From Podaxis mareebaensis (lineage: Eukaryota > Basidiomycota > Agaricomycetes > Agaricales > Agaricaceae), in assembly GCA_018524725.1 (NCBI GenBank), contig JAEUWP010000057.1, positions 1 through 64,000 on the forward strand: a stretch of 64,000 nucleotides of DNA, given 5' to 3'. Within the stretch, counting starts at the first letter, position 1; every line of letters begins with the position of its first letter. Positions 35,392-46,539 of this stretch are shown one piece after another. The position numbers were made by a program, and so were the translations under genes. The notes beneath the pieces were generated by a model. It did no database searches and had not been told where the DNA came from. It saw nothing but the letters and a program-made list of their open reading frames with translations.

Positions 35392-37471
35392 ATGACTACA
35401 ACATCTATCCACGCAAATACCTTCACCATTCTCCCAATCGTTAACCTAACCTCGCAATTCCTAACGCTCGCAGTTATTACCACTGCTGTGATTTACATCC
35501 TATATGGAACATATCATAAACGCAAACTAGTTGACAAAGACGGTAACGGTATACCTCACGGCCCTGTTGGCCTTCCAATCGTCGGTAAGTATTCAGCTCA
35601 ATTCCAGTTTCACCTAGTATTTACCTATTCATTAGGCTCGTTCCCGTTTCTTACGCATTATCCCGAGCTCACCCTTGACTATTGGGCGAAACGCTATGGC
35701 CCCTTGTATTCCGTTTGGCTGGGTAACCAACTTTTCGTTATCGTTTCGGATCCCAACATCGTCAAAGACTTGATGGTCACCAACGGTGCCATCTTCTCCT
35801 CCCGCAAGGAAATGTTTTTGAAGTCTCAAATCATTTTCGCTGGCCGTGGGATTACCGCTACTCCTTACAATGACAGATGGTTTGATAATCTTCTAATGTA
35901 TAACAAAGGGCTATCGTTAACAACTTCTCAGGAGGAAACACCGTAGAATCGCGAACTATTGGCTCAACAAGGCGGCTGTTGAAGGATACACCGAAGTCCT
36001 TGATTACGAGGCTACAGTCCTTGTCCACGACCTTTACAAGTATGGTCAGGGAGGATCCGCACCAATTAACCCACAGCCACACGCTGGTCGTTGTTCACTT
36101 AACAACATGTTGACAATTGTCTTTGGCATCCGGACGGATTCAATTGGTCATCCCCTTGTAGGACGGGCTTTGAAGCTTTCTCGCGAGTTCATGTTCGTAC
36201 CCTATTGCATTCCTTCGTTCATTGGCTCAAGCTATCATACAGGAATTGCACTGGGCCAGTCTCCAACCTGGTCGATTTCGTTCCCGTCCTTCAACATCTC
36301 CCTAACTATATGACAACCCGTGCAAAAAAACTCCATTCGGATTTAGTGGAGACGTATGGGGGCATGATCAAGGAGATTGAGGCACGGTTGAAGCTTGGGG
36401 AGGACGTTCCCGACTGCCTAGTCAAAACCATGTTACAAAGTCAAAAAGAGGAAAATCTTGATTTCCTCGACATGGCAATCCTCTGTTCTGCTTTCATGAT
36501 TGGTGGCGTTGAGACTGTGAGCCCTGAAGCTTCTTACATCATTGGGTTGTCCTGATCTCGCTTAGACCGCATCTATCATGCAATGGTTCTCAGCGTTGAT
36601 TCCCGCGTACCCACATATTCAGCAAAAAGCACATGAGGAGCTTGACAGGGTCGTCGGCCGCGACCGCTTGCCTACGATAGACGATGAGAAGAACTTGCCA
36701 TACATACATGCAATCATCAAGGTGAGTACCATAGGCTCGTATCTTATTCTATTCTTGGATCGCTACGCCAATCTCACAACGATCTCATTGTATCTTCTAT
36801 TTATACTCTTCTATTTCCTAGGAGGTTGAACGGTGCCATAACCCATTCTGGCTTGGTACCCCACATGTCAACACTGAAGACTTCACGTATCGCGGCCAGT
36901 TTATTCCAAAGAATACTGTTTTAGTTCTGAACACCGTAAGTCATAGACTCAATACTCGTTCTCGTGACACACACCTCTAATTTATGGTGACTATAGTACA
37001 CCATGCACCACGATTCTCAGAGGCACCCTGACCCATTCACTTTCAAGGTTCGTTCTCAGGCTCTCTAATCGTTTCTGATTCCGGCTCAACTCACTATCTT
37101 CCTGGCAGCCGGAGCGATATATCCACGACAAGACACTCTCATCTGAATCTGCCCACCTTCCCAACGCAATGGAACGCGACCACTGGATGTTCGGTGTTGG
37201 GTGCGTGTGTCACTCAAGAAGCACTGATTCTTTGCATAAGTTCTCATCGCCTATCCCATCTAGACGTCGTATTTGTCCGGGTATGTGGGTCGCTGAGCGC
37301 GAGGTCTTCCTCGCGATCTCCCGAATGCTCTGGGCGTTTAAGATGGAGGAAATTCCCGGGGAGCCTATAGACCTCAAGGAATATGATGGTCTCTCCGGTC
37401 GCTCGCCCGTACCCTTCCGCATCAAAATGATCCCTCGACACGAAAAGGTTATAGAGGTTCTTGGTCTCTGA
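35392..37471 (+). CDS. Cytochrome P450 monooxygenase (microsomal)
   Basis: ER-anchored haem monooxygenase; reductase-dependent class II by family. The start is the ATG at 35392. Residues about 20-45 are a membrane anchor (FLTLAVITTAVIYILYGTY), followed by the proline-rich hinge IPHGPVGLPIVG. Eight introns give nine exons with consistent phases. The I-helix motif reads MIGGVETTAS (Glu in place of the usual Asp/Glu-Thr pair is normal). The K-helix ExxR is EVER, PERF is PERYI, and the haem loop FGVGRRICPGMWVAE is joined across the last intron with the axial Cys intact. The tail ends HEKVIEVLGL. It resembles the large basidiomycete clans called O-methylsterigmatocystin-oxidoreductase-like in databases, which says little about substrate. 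No secondary-metabolism core gene is beside it. Confidence 0.93.
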
Positions 37472-38222
37472 CCTGTATATTTTTCTGACTTAAAAACCTT
37501 TCTCGAATGTCTGGAGACTTTCGTTCGTTCTCAGGGAGTTCGGCTATCATGTATAATAACAGCTATTAGCGACTAAAAGAATTACACCCACGTAATGTCA
37601 TTCCGCTTAACTTCAAGGACGTGTTCCAAGAACATCCTTGATGTATGATATCGTGTAACAAGATTGAATCCATGGATCTACATGATGACGTTACTTGGCC
37701 GGAACATCTACACTTCATGCGCACACACCAAGTAGTTAGTTAGCTATAGCAAATAGCCAGTGTTTTTCTTTAGCACCAAACCTATGTGATATATAAGATA
37801 GGGGAATCCAGTGTTTACATCAGCTTCAGAGACAAGAATGAGAAGAAATTAGCTGAACCGCCCCCACGATTCCTATAGACATCGAGATATCTTCTAACGC
37901 CATTGCCTACGTGTTCGGGTCGAACCCCCATCCACTTGACACCGGACATCATATTTACACTGCACCCGTCATACAAGCGATCGCCTATTTTCTTCCCACC
38001 TTTCCCCACGAATGTCCCCAAACCTTCAACGACGCCTATTTCCGATAAATTCAATGTAGGTTATTTTAGTGAAGCTCATTTCCCATAAATTCAATGAAAC
38101 TTGTTAGCCAAATCACTCAATCACATCAAAAGAAGTCAACGAGACAGGGTAAGCGTATAGCTGAATGAACTATATCGTACGAACAAAGGTGAGACGATGA
38201 TCTACCTTACTTTTTTGACGAA
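37472..38222. other. Convergent intergenic region, no gene seen
   Basis: 3' flanks of P450 and SEC31. The sequence CATAAATTCAATG/GATAAATTCAATG occurs twice at about 38043 and 38082. A minus-strand frame at 37815-38054 has no motif. Confidence 0.45.
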
Positions 38223-41200
38223 CTACAACCGCATAATAAGCTGCTTGATCCCCGTCATCCACAAACTAATGTCATCTGTTTGCGAACCACGAGTGAGAAG
38301 ATCGACATGAATAGCCAGGGCAGCGGGACGATCACGAGCAGCCATGGCTGTCAAACTCGCGTTAGTTGCGTGGGATCCAAAACACGCGGAATGGAAACAC
38401 ACCTTTAGTCAAGTCAACCAACTGCTCCACGACAGGCTTAGACAACGTTTCACAATTCAACGCATCGAACAATGGGTTGATGCGGCGTTCGAGATCTTCC
38501 ACAAGCCGTTTCTGCTGGGGCTGCGCTATAATCAATTACCGGTTTGGGCAGCGTCCCAACATATGTACTCACAGGTGTCGTCTGCTTGATCCTTTCCAAC
38601 TGGTCACGTATAACCTGATACGCTGGCTGGGCATAATCGGGAATATGACTTCGATCGCCAGGGGCTATGTGGAAAAGCCAGGTATTAGTAACCAATATTC
38701 CATATCACTAAGTTCAAAATACGCACGATACTTGGGCTGAGGAGGCTGAGCCTTCGCAGGTGCCGGAGGTCCACCAGCCCTGGGGGGTCCGCCGGCGCCG
38801 GGCGGCGGCGGTGGTTGAGCCCCGCTTACAGACGGTGGGGGATGTGCTGGTCCACTACCGGGCGGCGGCGCATAAGGTCCTGACGGAGCTCCCGGGGGAG
38901 GCGCATAGGGGCCTGGTTGTCCTTGTTGTGCAGGTGATGGAGCATAGGGTCCCGGGGCCTGATGCTGCTGTGGTGGAGAGTAAGGTCCGGGCTGTTGAGT
39001 AGTCTGGGGAGGGCCATAAGGACCTGACGAAGGAGGCGCGTAGGGGCCCGGTGGTGGTGGGGCTGCATGAGCATAGGGTCCTTGACCTGGTTGAGGTCTC
39101 CCAAACTGCGGTGGAGGGGTTTGTCCAGGAACGGGACCGCGTTGAGGTGGAGGAGCATACTGCTGTGGTGTCGGTTGGCGGGGAGGAATCTGCTGACCAC
39201 CAGGAGACATCATCCTGGCCGGCGGGACAATACCACCTTGGGGGGGAGGAGGGTTAACAGTCGTCGATGGGGGTCGAACATGCGGGAATCCAGCTTGCGA
39301 CGAATGGGGAGGTCCCGGAACACGGTGCCCTGCAGGTGGAGGTGGAGGTATCGATTGACGGCCTTGGACACTTCCTGGTCTTGGCGGCGGCAGAAGATTC
39401 GCTTGCCCTTGTACATACGGTGATCCCGTTGGTGAGGGGGTTGCATTCGGGAAAGGCGAAGTGATGGCTGCAGGTTTCGCAGCGTTAGGAGTAGCATTGG
39501 CAGGAGTACGGGAAGGAGGAACGACGGGTGCATCATTCCATCCACCGTTATCCTGACGTTTGGGTGGGGGCGGAGGAACAGCAGCCGATCCGTTGGAGGC
39601 ACGCGGAGGAGGTGGAATACCAGCAGCAGGTTGTTGAGTGCGAAGGTGAGGGGGTTGGGTAAGTGAAGCAGGGTGAGTATACGTTGATGTATCGCGTGAG
39701 TAAGGGTTCGTCGGTAGTGCAGTAGGTGCGTAGGCGCTAGTAGCCGCCGTAGTCACAGGGGCATACGGTCCAGGAGCGGGAGCGGGAGCAGGAGGTTGGA
39801 AACCGTAGGATCCAGTAGTGGTGGCAAGAGGAGCGGGAGCTGGTGCAGGTGCATAGCCATAGCTAGGCTGCTGAGAACGTGATTGAGACACAGCAACAGA
39901 AGGTCCAGGCGCAGGTGCACTAGAGCTAGCGGCAGGCGTTGAACTAGTAGCAGCAAGGATCCTCTCTCTCTCGGCCGTCAAATCGGCGTTATTCGGACCC
40001 TTGTAATCTGTAGGGGCCAACTTGACGAAAGCCAATGCCTCCTTGACTAGACCTTGGGTCGACAAGAAATCAGCGTACTCAAAATAGCGATCGTACAAGC
40101 TTGCCAGCTTGTACGCCTTGACTGCCGCGGCATCGGTAATGGAAGAAGCAGCAGAGCTCAGATCCTCGTCCTTGTACTTCGTCGCCGATCGGAACACCGT
40201 AACCTTCTCGATGAAGCTCTGCAGCGCGTGCGCATGCGCCGAGTAGTAAGACCCAGCCAACCCACTTTCCCCAGAAACCAATGCCTTCTCCTCCTCGGAC
40301 AACTCCTCAATCCAAATATTAACCAACCTCTCAAGACGGGCGGAAGCGAGATAAGTGAGGGTCGCATTCTTCCTGTATGCACAAGCCTTGACACGAACGT
40401 CAGGATCCTCCGAGTTCTTCGCGACGGTGAACTGGAATTCAAGTCGAGCACCCAACTGCTCCGCAAGACCGGGAAACTCTTCGGGATTAGCAAAAGTGCA
40501 CAATACGACGAAGATTTCTTGCCACTCTTGGAGGTCGGCGTTCTGAACGATATCGGCGAGATCATTGGTGACGATGGACTGGAAGAGGCGCAGGTAGGGG
40601 AGGGCAGTGGTACGACGTTCAAAGTAGGCTTTCTGAGTGCGCTGAAGGAGGTCTTGGCCGCCACGGACAGCGAGGAGAATAGCGTCAGCATATCGCTCCG
40701 ATGACAGGCACAGCGAAACAGCAGACTCGAAATCGCCCAAGACGAGAGCCTTCGTCACCAAACGATCCGTTTCCGACTCTTCCGCAGGGTAAATCTTGAA
40801 GCTGTTGTTCTTCAGAATTTCCGAAGTCACGGAGGACGGACCAGAACCAATGGTGGCAGCGACGGAAGAGTCTAGGCCGTAATTGGTATGAGGAACATGA
40901 ACGGGATGGGACCCGCCGTCAGCTTGGGCGACTCCAACGGTGTTGAAGAAGTCAGCGCCGGTGTTGATTTGAGGAGTCCCCGGCCCATCTTCATCTCCAA
41001 ACAGACTGGGAACTGTGGTGGTCGATTCTCCGTCTGCACGAAGTCCACTAGCAGCATCAGAGGTGACGCTTGCGCTTATCTCTGAGGGCGTTTTATCACC
41101 AGCACCTTCCTCGTCCGAGACCTCCTGACGTTCTGGTTCGGCGAAGGAGACAACAGGTTCATGTGTGCGTTCCTCAACCACTTCCTCGGAAGATGACTTT

Positions 41201-43064
41201 GAGAGTTTGAGGTTTTCAATCGCTTCGGCGACACGAGCAGCGACTTCGGATTTGGAAAAACCGAGAAGGGTCACGAGTTCGTCCCTCGAGTTCGCGTTGA
41301 AGAGGCTGAGGAGCGCTTTCCAGCCTTCATTGCTGGCTTCCGCACCTGTCGTCTTCTCCACTGCGAACGATTGCAGCGACTCTGCTTCGATAGCGCCTTG
41401 GAGTTTCTTCGCCCGCTCGACTAGCTCTTGCTCGGTTACAACCTGGCGAATGTGCACGACACTGCTCTGGTTTTTTCCTTGGGCGCTTGGGAGATTAGAA
41501 ACGGAGATCAACTTCCCTCCGAAGCCGAAGGAACTAGAGATAGGACGGCGGAGCCATTTGGGAGGTTGCTTGAGGGAGAGCGTCCCACTCTGCGCAGATT
41601 GCGAGTAACCGGAAGCATCGAAGATGTCTGTGCCATCGGCTTTGGGAACAGCGGAACGATTGTCTGCCGTAGAAGGCTCGTTAGTTGATTGAATGGAGTG
41701 AATGCCAATGGTGCCATCGAAGAAAGCGGTAGCAAGGAGATCAGGGTTGCGAGGACACCAATCGACTTGGAACGCCCAGTTGTCACGGGAGGGTAGCTAG
41801 AAGGAGATGTGAGTATATACGGACAGGATGCTAAAATGGTGATATACCTCGCCAATAATTTCTGATGTTTGCGGATTCCAACACAGAGCACGATTATCCT
41901 TGCCGCACGAAAGAAGGAGGTCCGCGTCCTGCTTACACCACGACAACGAGAGAACACCTTTTTCGTGACCAGTGAGGATCTGGATATTGAATCAGTACCG
42001 TTGGAAGGTGTTGAAGTGACCGAAAGCGAACCTTTTCTGGAGCACGAGCGTTACGAAGATCCCAAACCATGATGATAGGTGACGAGTCGTCTTCTGATGC
42101 TGTAACCAGTCGAGTAGCCTGCAGACGATGAGAATAGTTTGAAGTTAAGAAATGATAAGACACACGTTGTCGGGGTGCCAAGCGATATCACTCATTCCTC
42201 TCCTTCCACCAACAGCCAAACCTCCACCGGTAGCAACCTGACCCGCCAGAGTACCAGCTCCACCACCATAAGCAAGAGCAACCACCTCACGCTTCCCCCT
42301 GAGATCCCAGACGATGGTATATCCAGTGCTGCTAGCACCGGCAAGGACGTATTGGACTTGTTGATTCCATGCAACGGATGTAATCTCGTCAAGTTTTGTG
42401 CTCCGCGCGCCAGGTGTAGGAGCGTAGGGTTTGCTTGGGTCTTTGAGGTCCCAAATGTACACCTAACACGAATAAAAGCCGGAACGGGACAGGTAAGGAG
42501 GTAATGGGCGTACCTCGCCACTGACACCACCAGATGCAAGAAGGTTTGTTTGAATCGGGTTAAAGTCGAGGCCACGTACCGGGCCAGTGTGTGTCGTGTT
42601 GCGGAGGATTAACGAGTCTGGCCTGGGATTTGGTCAACACGGTTAATACATGATCAACGAGAGCACATACCCCTGGCCACCAAGAATCTTTGCAGGATCC
42701 CACAACGCGAGTTCACCATTTTCGAGGCCGGCAGCAATGACACCACGCGGCCGACTTGGGTCGAGGTATCCCCAAGCGAGACGATTGAATCTGAGAAGAT
42801 GATGGGAATTTGCGCGTAAATCGGAAGAAACAAAGAAGCTTACCGAGCAGTATCCGTCACAGAACCCTTGGGTCCACGGGTTGGATCAACACCGAGGTCG
42901 AGCTCATCCCTGTCAAGGAAATTAGGAGCCCAGATTTCGAGTTGGCTCTCGTTGCTGAAAGACTCGTCAAGAGCACCAGCAACGGTACCAGTGGCCAACA
43001 GCGGCAACGATGCCTCCGGTGACCAGGCAAAGGTAGAGGTCCTGTGGATTTCCTTGAGCTTCAT
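38223..43064 (-). CDS. SEC31: COPII outer coat subunit SEC31
   Basis: Forms the outer cage of COPII vesicles with SEC13 and stimulates SAR1 GTP hydrolysis at ER exit sites. The start is the ATG at 43064 ([19 protein letters not shown], the canonical opening). The N-terminal WD40 propeller spans seven short exons ([63 protein letters not shown]). A large exon (about 41513-38690) carries the SEC13-binding insert ([14 protein letters not shown]), the alpha-solenoid ([40 protein letters not shown]) and a Pro/Gly/Tyr-rich SEC23/SAR1-binding region with many PYAPP/PGPY repeats. The last small exons encode the C-terminal helical domain and end IKQLIMRL at TAG 38223-38225. All domains are in the expected order. 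Confidence 0.96.
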
Positions 43065-43190
43065 GAAAGACTTGGAGATGAAACGGAATATCCATCTCAA
43101 CTGACACGTCGTATATCATCCCCCGTCCGGCCCTTAATCCCACGTGATTCCTTCTCCCGTGACCTCACTCTCTCCTTTCTTCTTTCGAAC
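43065..43190. promoter_or_regulatory. 126-bp divergent promoter SEC31 / PCD-like gene
   Basis: The two ATGs (43064 minus, 43191 plus) are only 126 bp apart, so both promoters and both 5' leaders must overlap here. A CCGCCC- or GC-type box is not evident; CTCTCTCC-type pyrimidine runs lie at about 43165-43180, just before the plus-strand ATG. Confidence 0.6.
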
Positions 43191-44420
43191 ATGCATGCCG
43201 TCCGATACTCTGCTTGTCGCTTCCTCTGCCATGCCGCGAAACAGCAACGGCGAAGCTTCTGCATCAATAACGTAGCACCTATCTCAAATAAGCTGCATGC
43301 ACAAGTGCAAATACACGTTCGAAGCACGACGAGACCATATACCGCGACTGCTAACGTAGATAATAACACATATTGACCTTGCACTGCCTCCATCTGACCA
43401 AGAATTTGCCCCTAGGCATCCAACGACCAATCGAAAGACAGACCGTCAATAGACACAGTACAGGAATCTCCCACTCTGCCGGACTTGCCAGCGCCTGTGA
43501 AAGGTTGGCCCAGTTTCTGGGTATTAAGAAAAGAGGTCGAAGAATATCTGTACCCACTCTACGCACGCGGATGGGGTGTCCATTTCTTGCCACGAAAAAA
43601 CCATAGCAGTCCTAATGTGCAACCTCCATTGTTCCTCGCAACCATGTTATTAACATACTTACAGGACCGGTTCGTCGCCCATCTCACAACCGAGTTCACT
43701 TTCGCAAACTTCAATTGCGCCTCTCAATTCATCACGGACCTCGCCGCTTTGTCCAACGAAGAAAAAGTACTTCCTTCCATATCCTCCTGATATACGTTGG
43801 CTAATTGCTCTCAGCATCATCCCTCATATCTCGCTCTTCAAAATGGCAAACGTCCAACCCTGTTTCTTCACGTCCAGACGGACTCTGCCTTACGTCCCCG
43901 ATGGAATGAAGAGGATCCCAACGCTGACCCTCCCCTTTCTCGTCGCGTCCCAGGAATAACGCGTCGCGATCTTCGTTTCGCTATCCTCCTCGAACGGCTA
44001 TACGACCAGTTCTACAAGGACGGGAGAGCCCTCGAACCGAGAGGTAAAAAGCTCAAAGGCCTCTATGAGAGGCCGACGTGGGAGCACCTTGTCAGCCGTT
44101 TTGTACGCTCCTCCCTGTCCCTGAGACCTACGGTGACCTCGAAGGAAGAAGACCGGGAGCTCCTACAGCTGTTGAGTAGCTTTGGGGATACACAATCCAC
44201 AGAATCAGGTTCGAGTGTCGTTAAAGAACCGCCTGTTAAGGCCGAAGGGTCGAGAAGGGAAGGAAGTGAAGAAACAGAGGCTCCTAGATGTCCGGCTTGC
44301 GGAGGGCCTCACCGGGTTCATGATTGCACGGTGCGATCACAATATCCACCCTCAACCCTGTGTTATATCTGCCTCGAACCCCATTGGTGGCTCGACTGTC
44401 CCGAGCGACGGAATCCATAG
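43191..44420 (+). CDS. PCD/DCoH-like protein with two zinc knuckles
   Basis: Three exons, 43191-43355, 43416-43766 and 43815-44420, give 373 residues. The first about 50 residues are rich in R, S and H with few acids (MHAVRYSACRFLCHAAKQQ), fitting a mitochondrial presequence. The middle matches the pterin-4a-carbinolamine dehydratase fold: TTEFTFANFNCASQFITDLA, then KHHPSY (the catalytic HHP, with the splice just before it), LFLHVQTDSA, and after an insert PGITRRDLRFAILLERL. The third active-site His (THE/THD in the family) is Asp here (QTDS), and the loop after it has about 20 extra residues. The C-terminus has CPACGGPHRVHDC and CYICLEPHWWLDC, both CX2CX3HX4C knuckles. Fold likely; dehydratase activity doubtful. 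Confidence 0.82.
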
Positions 44421-44670
44421 TAGTAAAACTACGAGCAGAAATAGATTTGCTGGCTGCATGCTCGTTGATGCAAGTCGACATAACAATGCCCCAACTCACT
44501 GTGCCGTAGAGCTGATCATGATGCACTAACGTTCAACCGATAAATCATACAACCATTAACTCACTGCATTACCATGGGTTGAGTAACGGGGATGGGTTAA
44601 GAAAGACGACTATATAAGCGGACTGCAGGAGGTATTGTGCCCGTGTTTTTACAATATTAGAGCGTCCATC

Positions 44671-46340
44671 TCAAGCATCCTTGAGCCATTCGTCACCCAA
44701 CAGATCAAGGGCACTGGGTCTCGCACTAGGATCAATGGTCAAACACTTCCGAATAAAGGCAGCAGCGGGGGAAATTTCTTTTTCATCCAAGGTACGATAG
44801 ACACGCAAACACGTTTCAATCGTCGTGGGAGCCAGCTCCTTGACGCGGATAAGAGCACCTTCCAACGAGTCAGACCGTTTGCCGATGCTGAGATCAAACC
44901 CTGACACTCACCTTTCTCGCCGAAAAATTCGGCCGTGCGTGGGCAAGCGCGTAAAAAACCCGATGGAAAGGGGCCAATAATCTCGATGATCCGCTGAAGA
45001 TGTACATCGTCAAGGCCGACGGACGATGATTCATGGAGTTTAATCAGGGCTACGCCCGTAAGGTACTCAAATGCCTATACGTCTCTCAACCAGTGGCAAC
45101 CAACGAAAAAAGAGTTAATCTTACCAGACAGCCTACGGACCAAATATCAATCGGTGTGGACCACGGATGGCCAAGGATAACCTCTGGGGCACGTAGAAGT
45201 ACAGGTTGAACCTGCTCTACAAAGTGTTTCTTGGTAGGAGTTGCTACGACTCACTGAGTAAACTCTCATTCACGTTCGAATTATACCCACCATGACCATA
45301 ATCTATCAAGCAGATGTTCAGGTTGCTTGCGTCGGGTTTAAGGCTCAAATTAGTAAGGGGCTGCGACTTGACCGTGATGATTGGATCAGGTGAAAGATCA
45401 GGTTCGACGCGAGGCTCGTACGTAGCAGACGGCGATTCCTCGAGGAGGCGCGCAATAACTTCGTCTGCATGTTCCACAGATAATAGACAGTTATCGGGCT
45501 TTACGTCTGAGACCCGAGTCGAGTCGTCATCGGATGTCTCACAGAAGGGAACAAGAGCCTTTACCTGTATGAACTACGTCGCATTCACGGTGAAGGTAGT
45601 CAAGAGCGAGAAGCGTTTGCTTGATGATCCGTTTAGAGAGAGCAATTGGGAAGGCACTGCGTCCATCGGGTCGAAGCTTTCGAAGGGAAACCAAGCTCTC
45701 TCCAAGAACGTTGGTCACAAGGCAGATGTGGGGGCCGTGGTGGCTCTGAGCAAGGAACACATCATAAAGCTGAAGGCAGTGTTTGAAGCCTGGGTGGTTT
45801 GGGTTGGCCGTCTTGATGGACTTGAGAATATCCACCTCGCCTAGGAACCCATTCACGACGCCGGCAGTCGCATTGACAGTCAGAACTTTGACAGCAACGT
45901 ATTGTGAAGGATATGCGTTCCTGAAATTACGCCTCATTATCAACATAGGCAAAAACTAAACGATCCACTCACGCGACTGACCGAGCCAGCCAGACGCTGG
46001 AATAGCCGGCCCAACCCAGTTTCCTCACAATCTCAAGCTTACCGTCGTGCAGCAACTGTCCTAGGGTGATGGGGTAGAATCCATAGCCCTGTTCGGGCGT
46101 AAGCATATGTGGTTCTTCGTCACAGACAAACTCTTCACCATCGTCTTTGTCATTAATTCGTACAGTCGTCGCCGACTCATCGTAAGTTTTTACGTCCCCA
46201 GACATTAGTGAATGGGCCCTAGTAATTGAACGGATGGGTGGGGAGGCGGACACAGAGGTCATGAGCCGCAAAGGTTGTCGCGGGACAGGGCGAGCTGCAA
46301 TAGCAAGGAGACGATGAAAAGCTGGCAATCGAGGCGGCAT
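44671..46340 (-). CDS. SRPK-type serine/threonine kinase
   Basis: Belongs to the SR-protein kinase branch of the CMGC group, which phosphorylates RS-rich splicing factors. The chosen ATG at 46340 (MPPRLPAFHRLLAIAARPVP) gives a basic N-terminus that looks like a mitochondrial presequence; ATGs at 46262 (MTSVSAS) and 46205 (MSGDVKTY) are alternatives. SRPK hallmarks: GYGFYPITLGQLLHDGKLEI before the domain, KLGWAGYSSVWLAR (glycine loop), YVAVKVLTV (Lys), LGEVDILKSI, TDVKPDN (catalytic loop assembled across an intron) and CLIDYGH, a DYG in place of DFG. RAPEVILGHPWSTPIDIWSVG and KCLTIDPSARPSALDLL complete the C-lobe. The spacer between lobes is short compared with true SRPK. Convergent with the PCD-like gene, 250 bp between stops. 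Probably active. Confidence 0.85.
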
Positions 46341-46539
46341 CCGGAATGGGAACTCTGGAACGGTGACAATCGCGTCCTTGTTCGTTGTTCGTTCGTTTCC
46401 TTTGAAGAAAACAAGTACGCCCACGTGCCCAACATGTCCCACAAGTTGCCAAAAGGGTATAATTCTCGCCAAACCAAACATAATGCTTCCCAATCTTACG
46501 TGATTTATCTAGTTACTGCCCAGACGTATTTTGCGCGTT

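Noticed and set aside
40054..40704. 216-codon plus-strand frame
   Set aside because: Antisense of the SEC31 solenoid exon; no motif.
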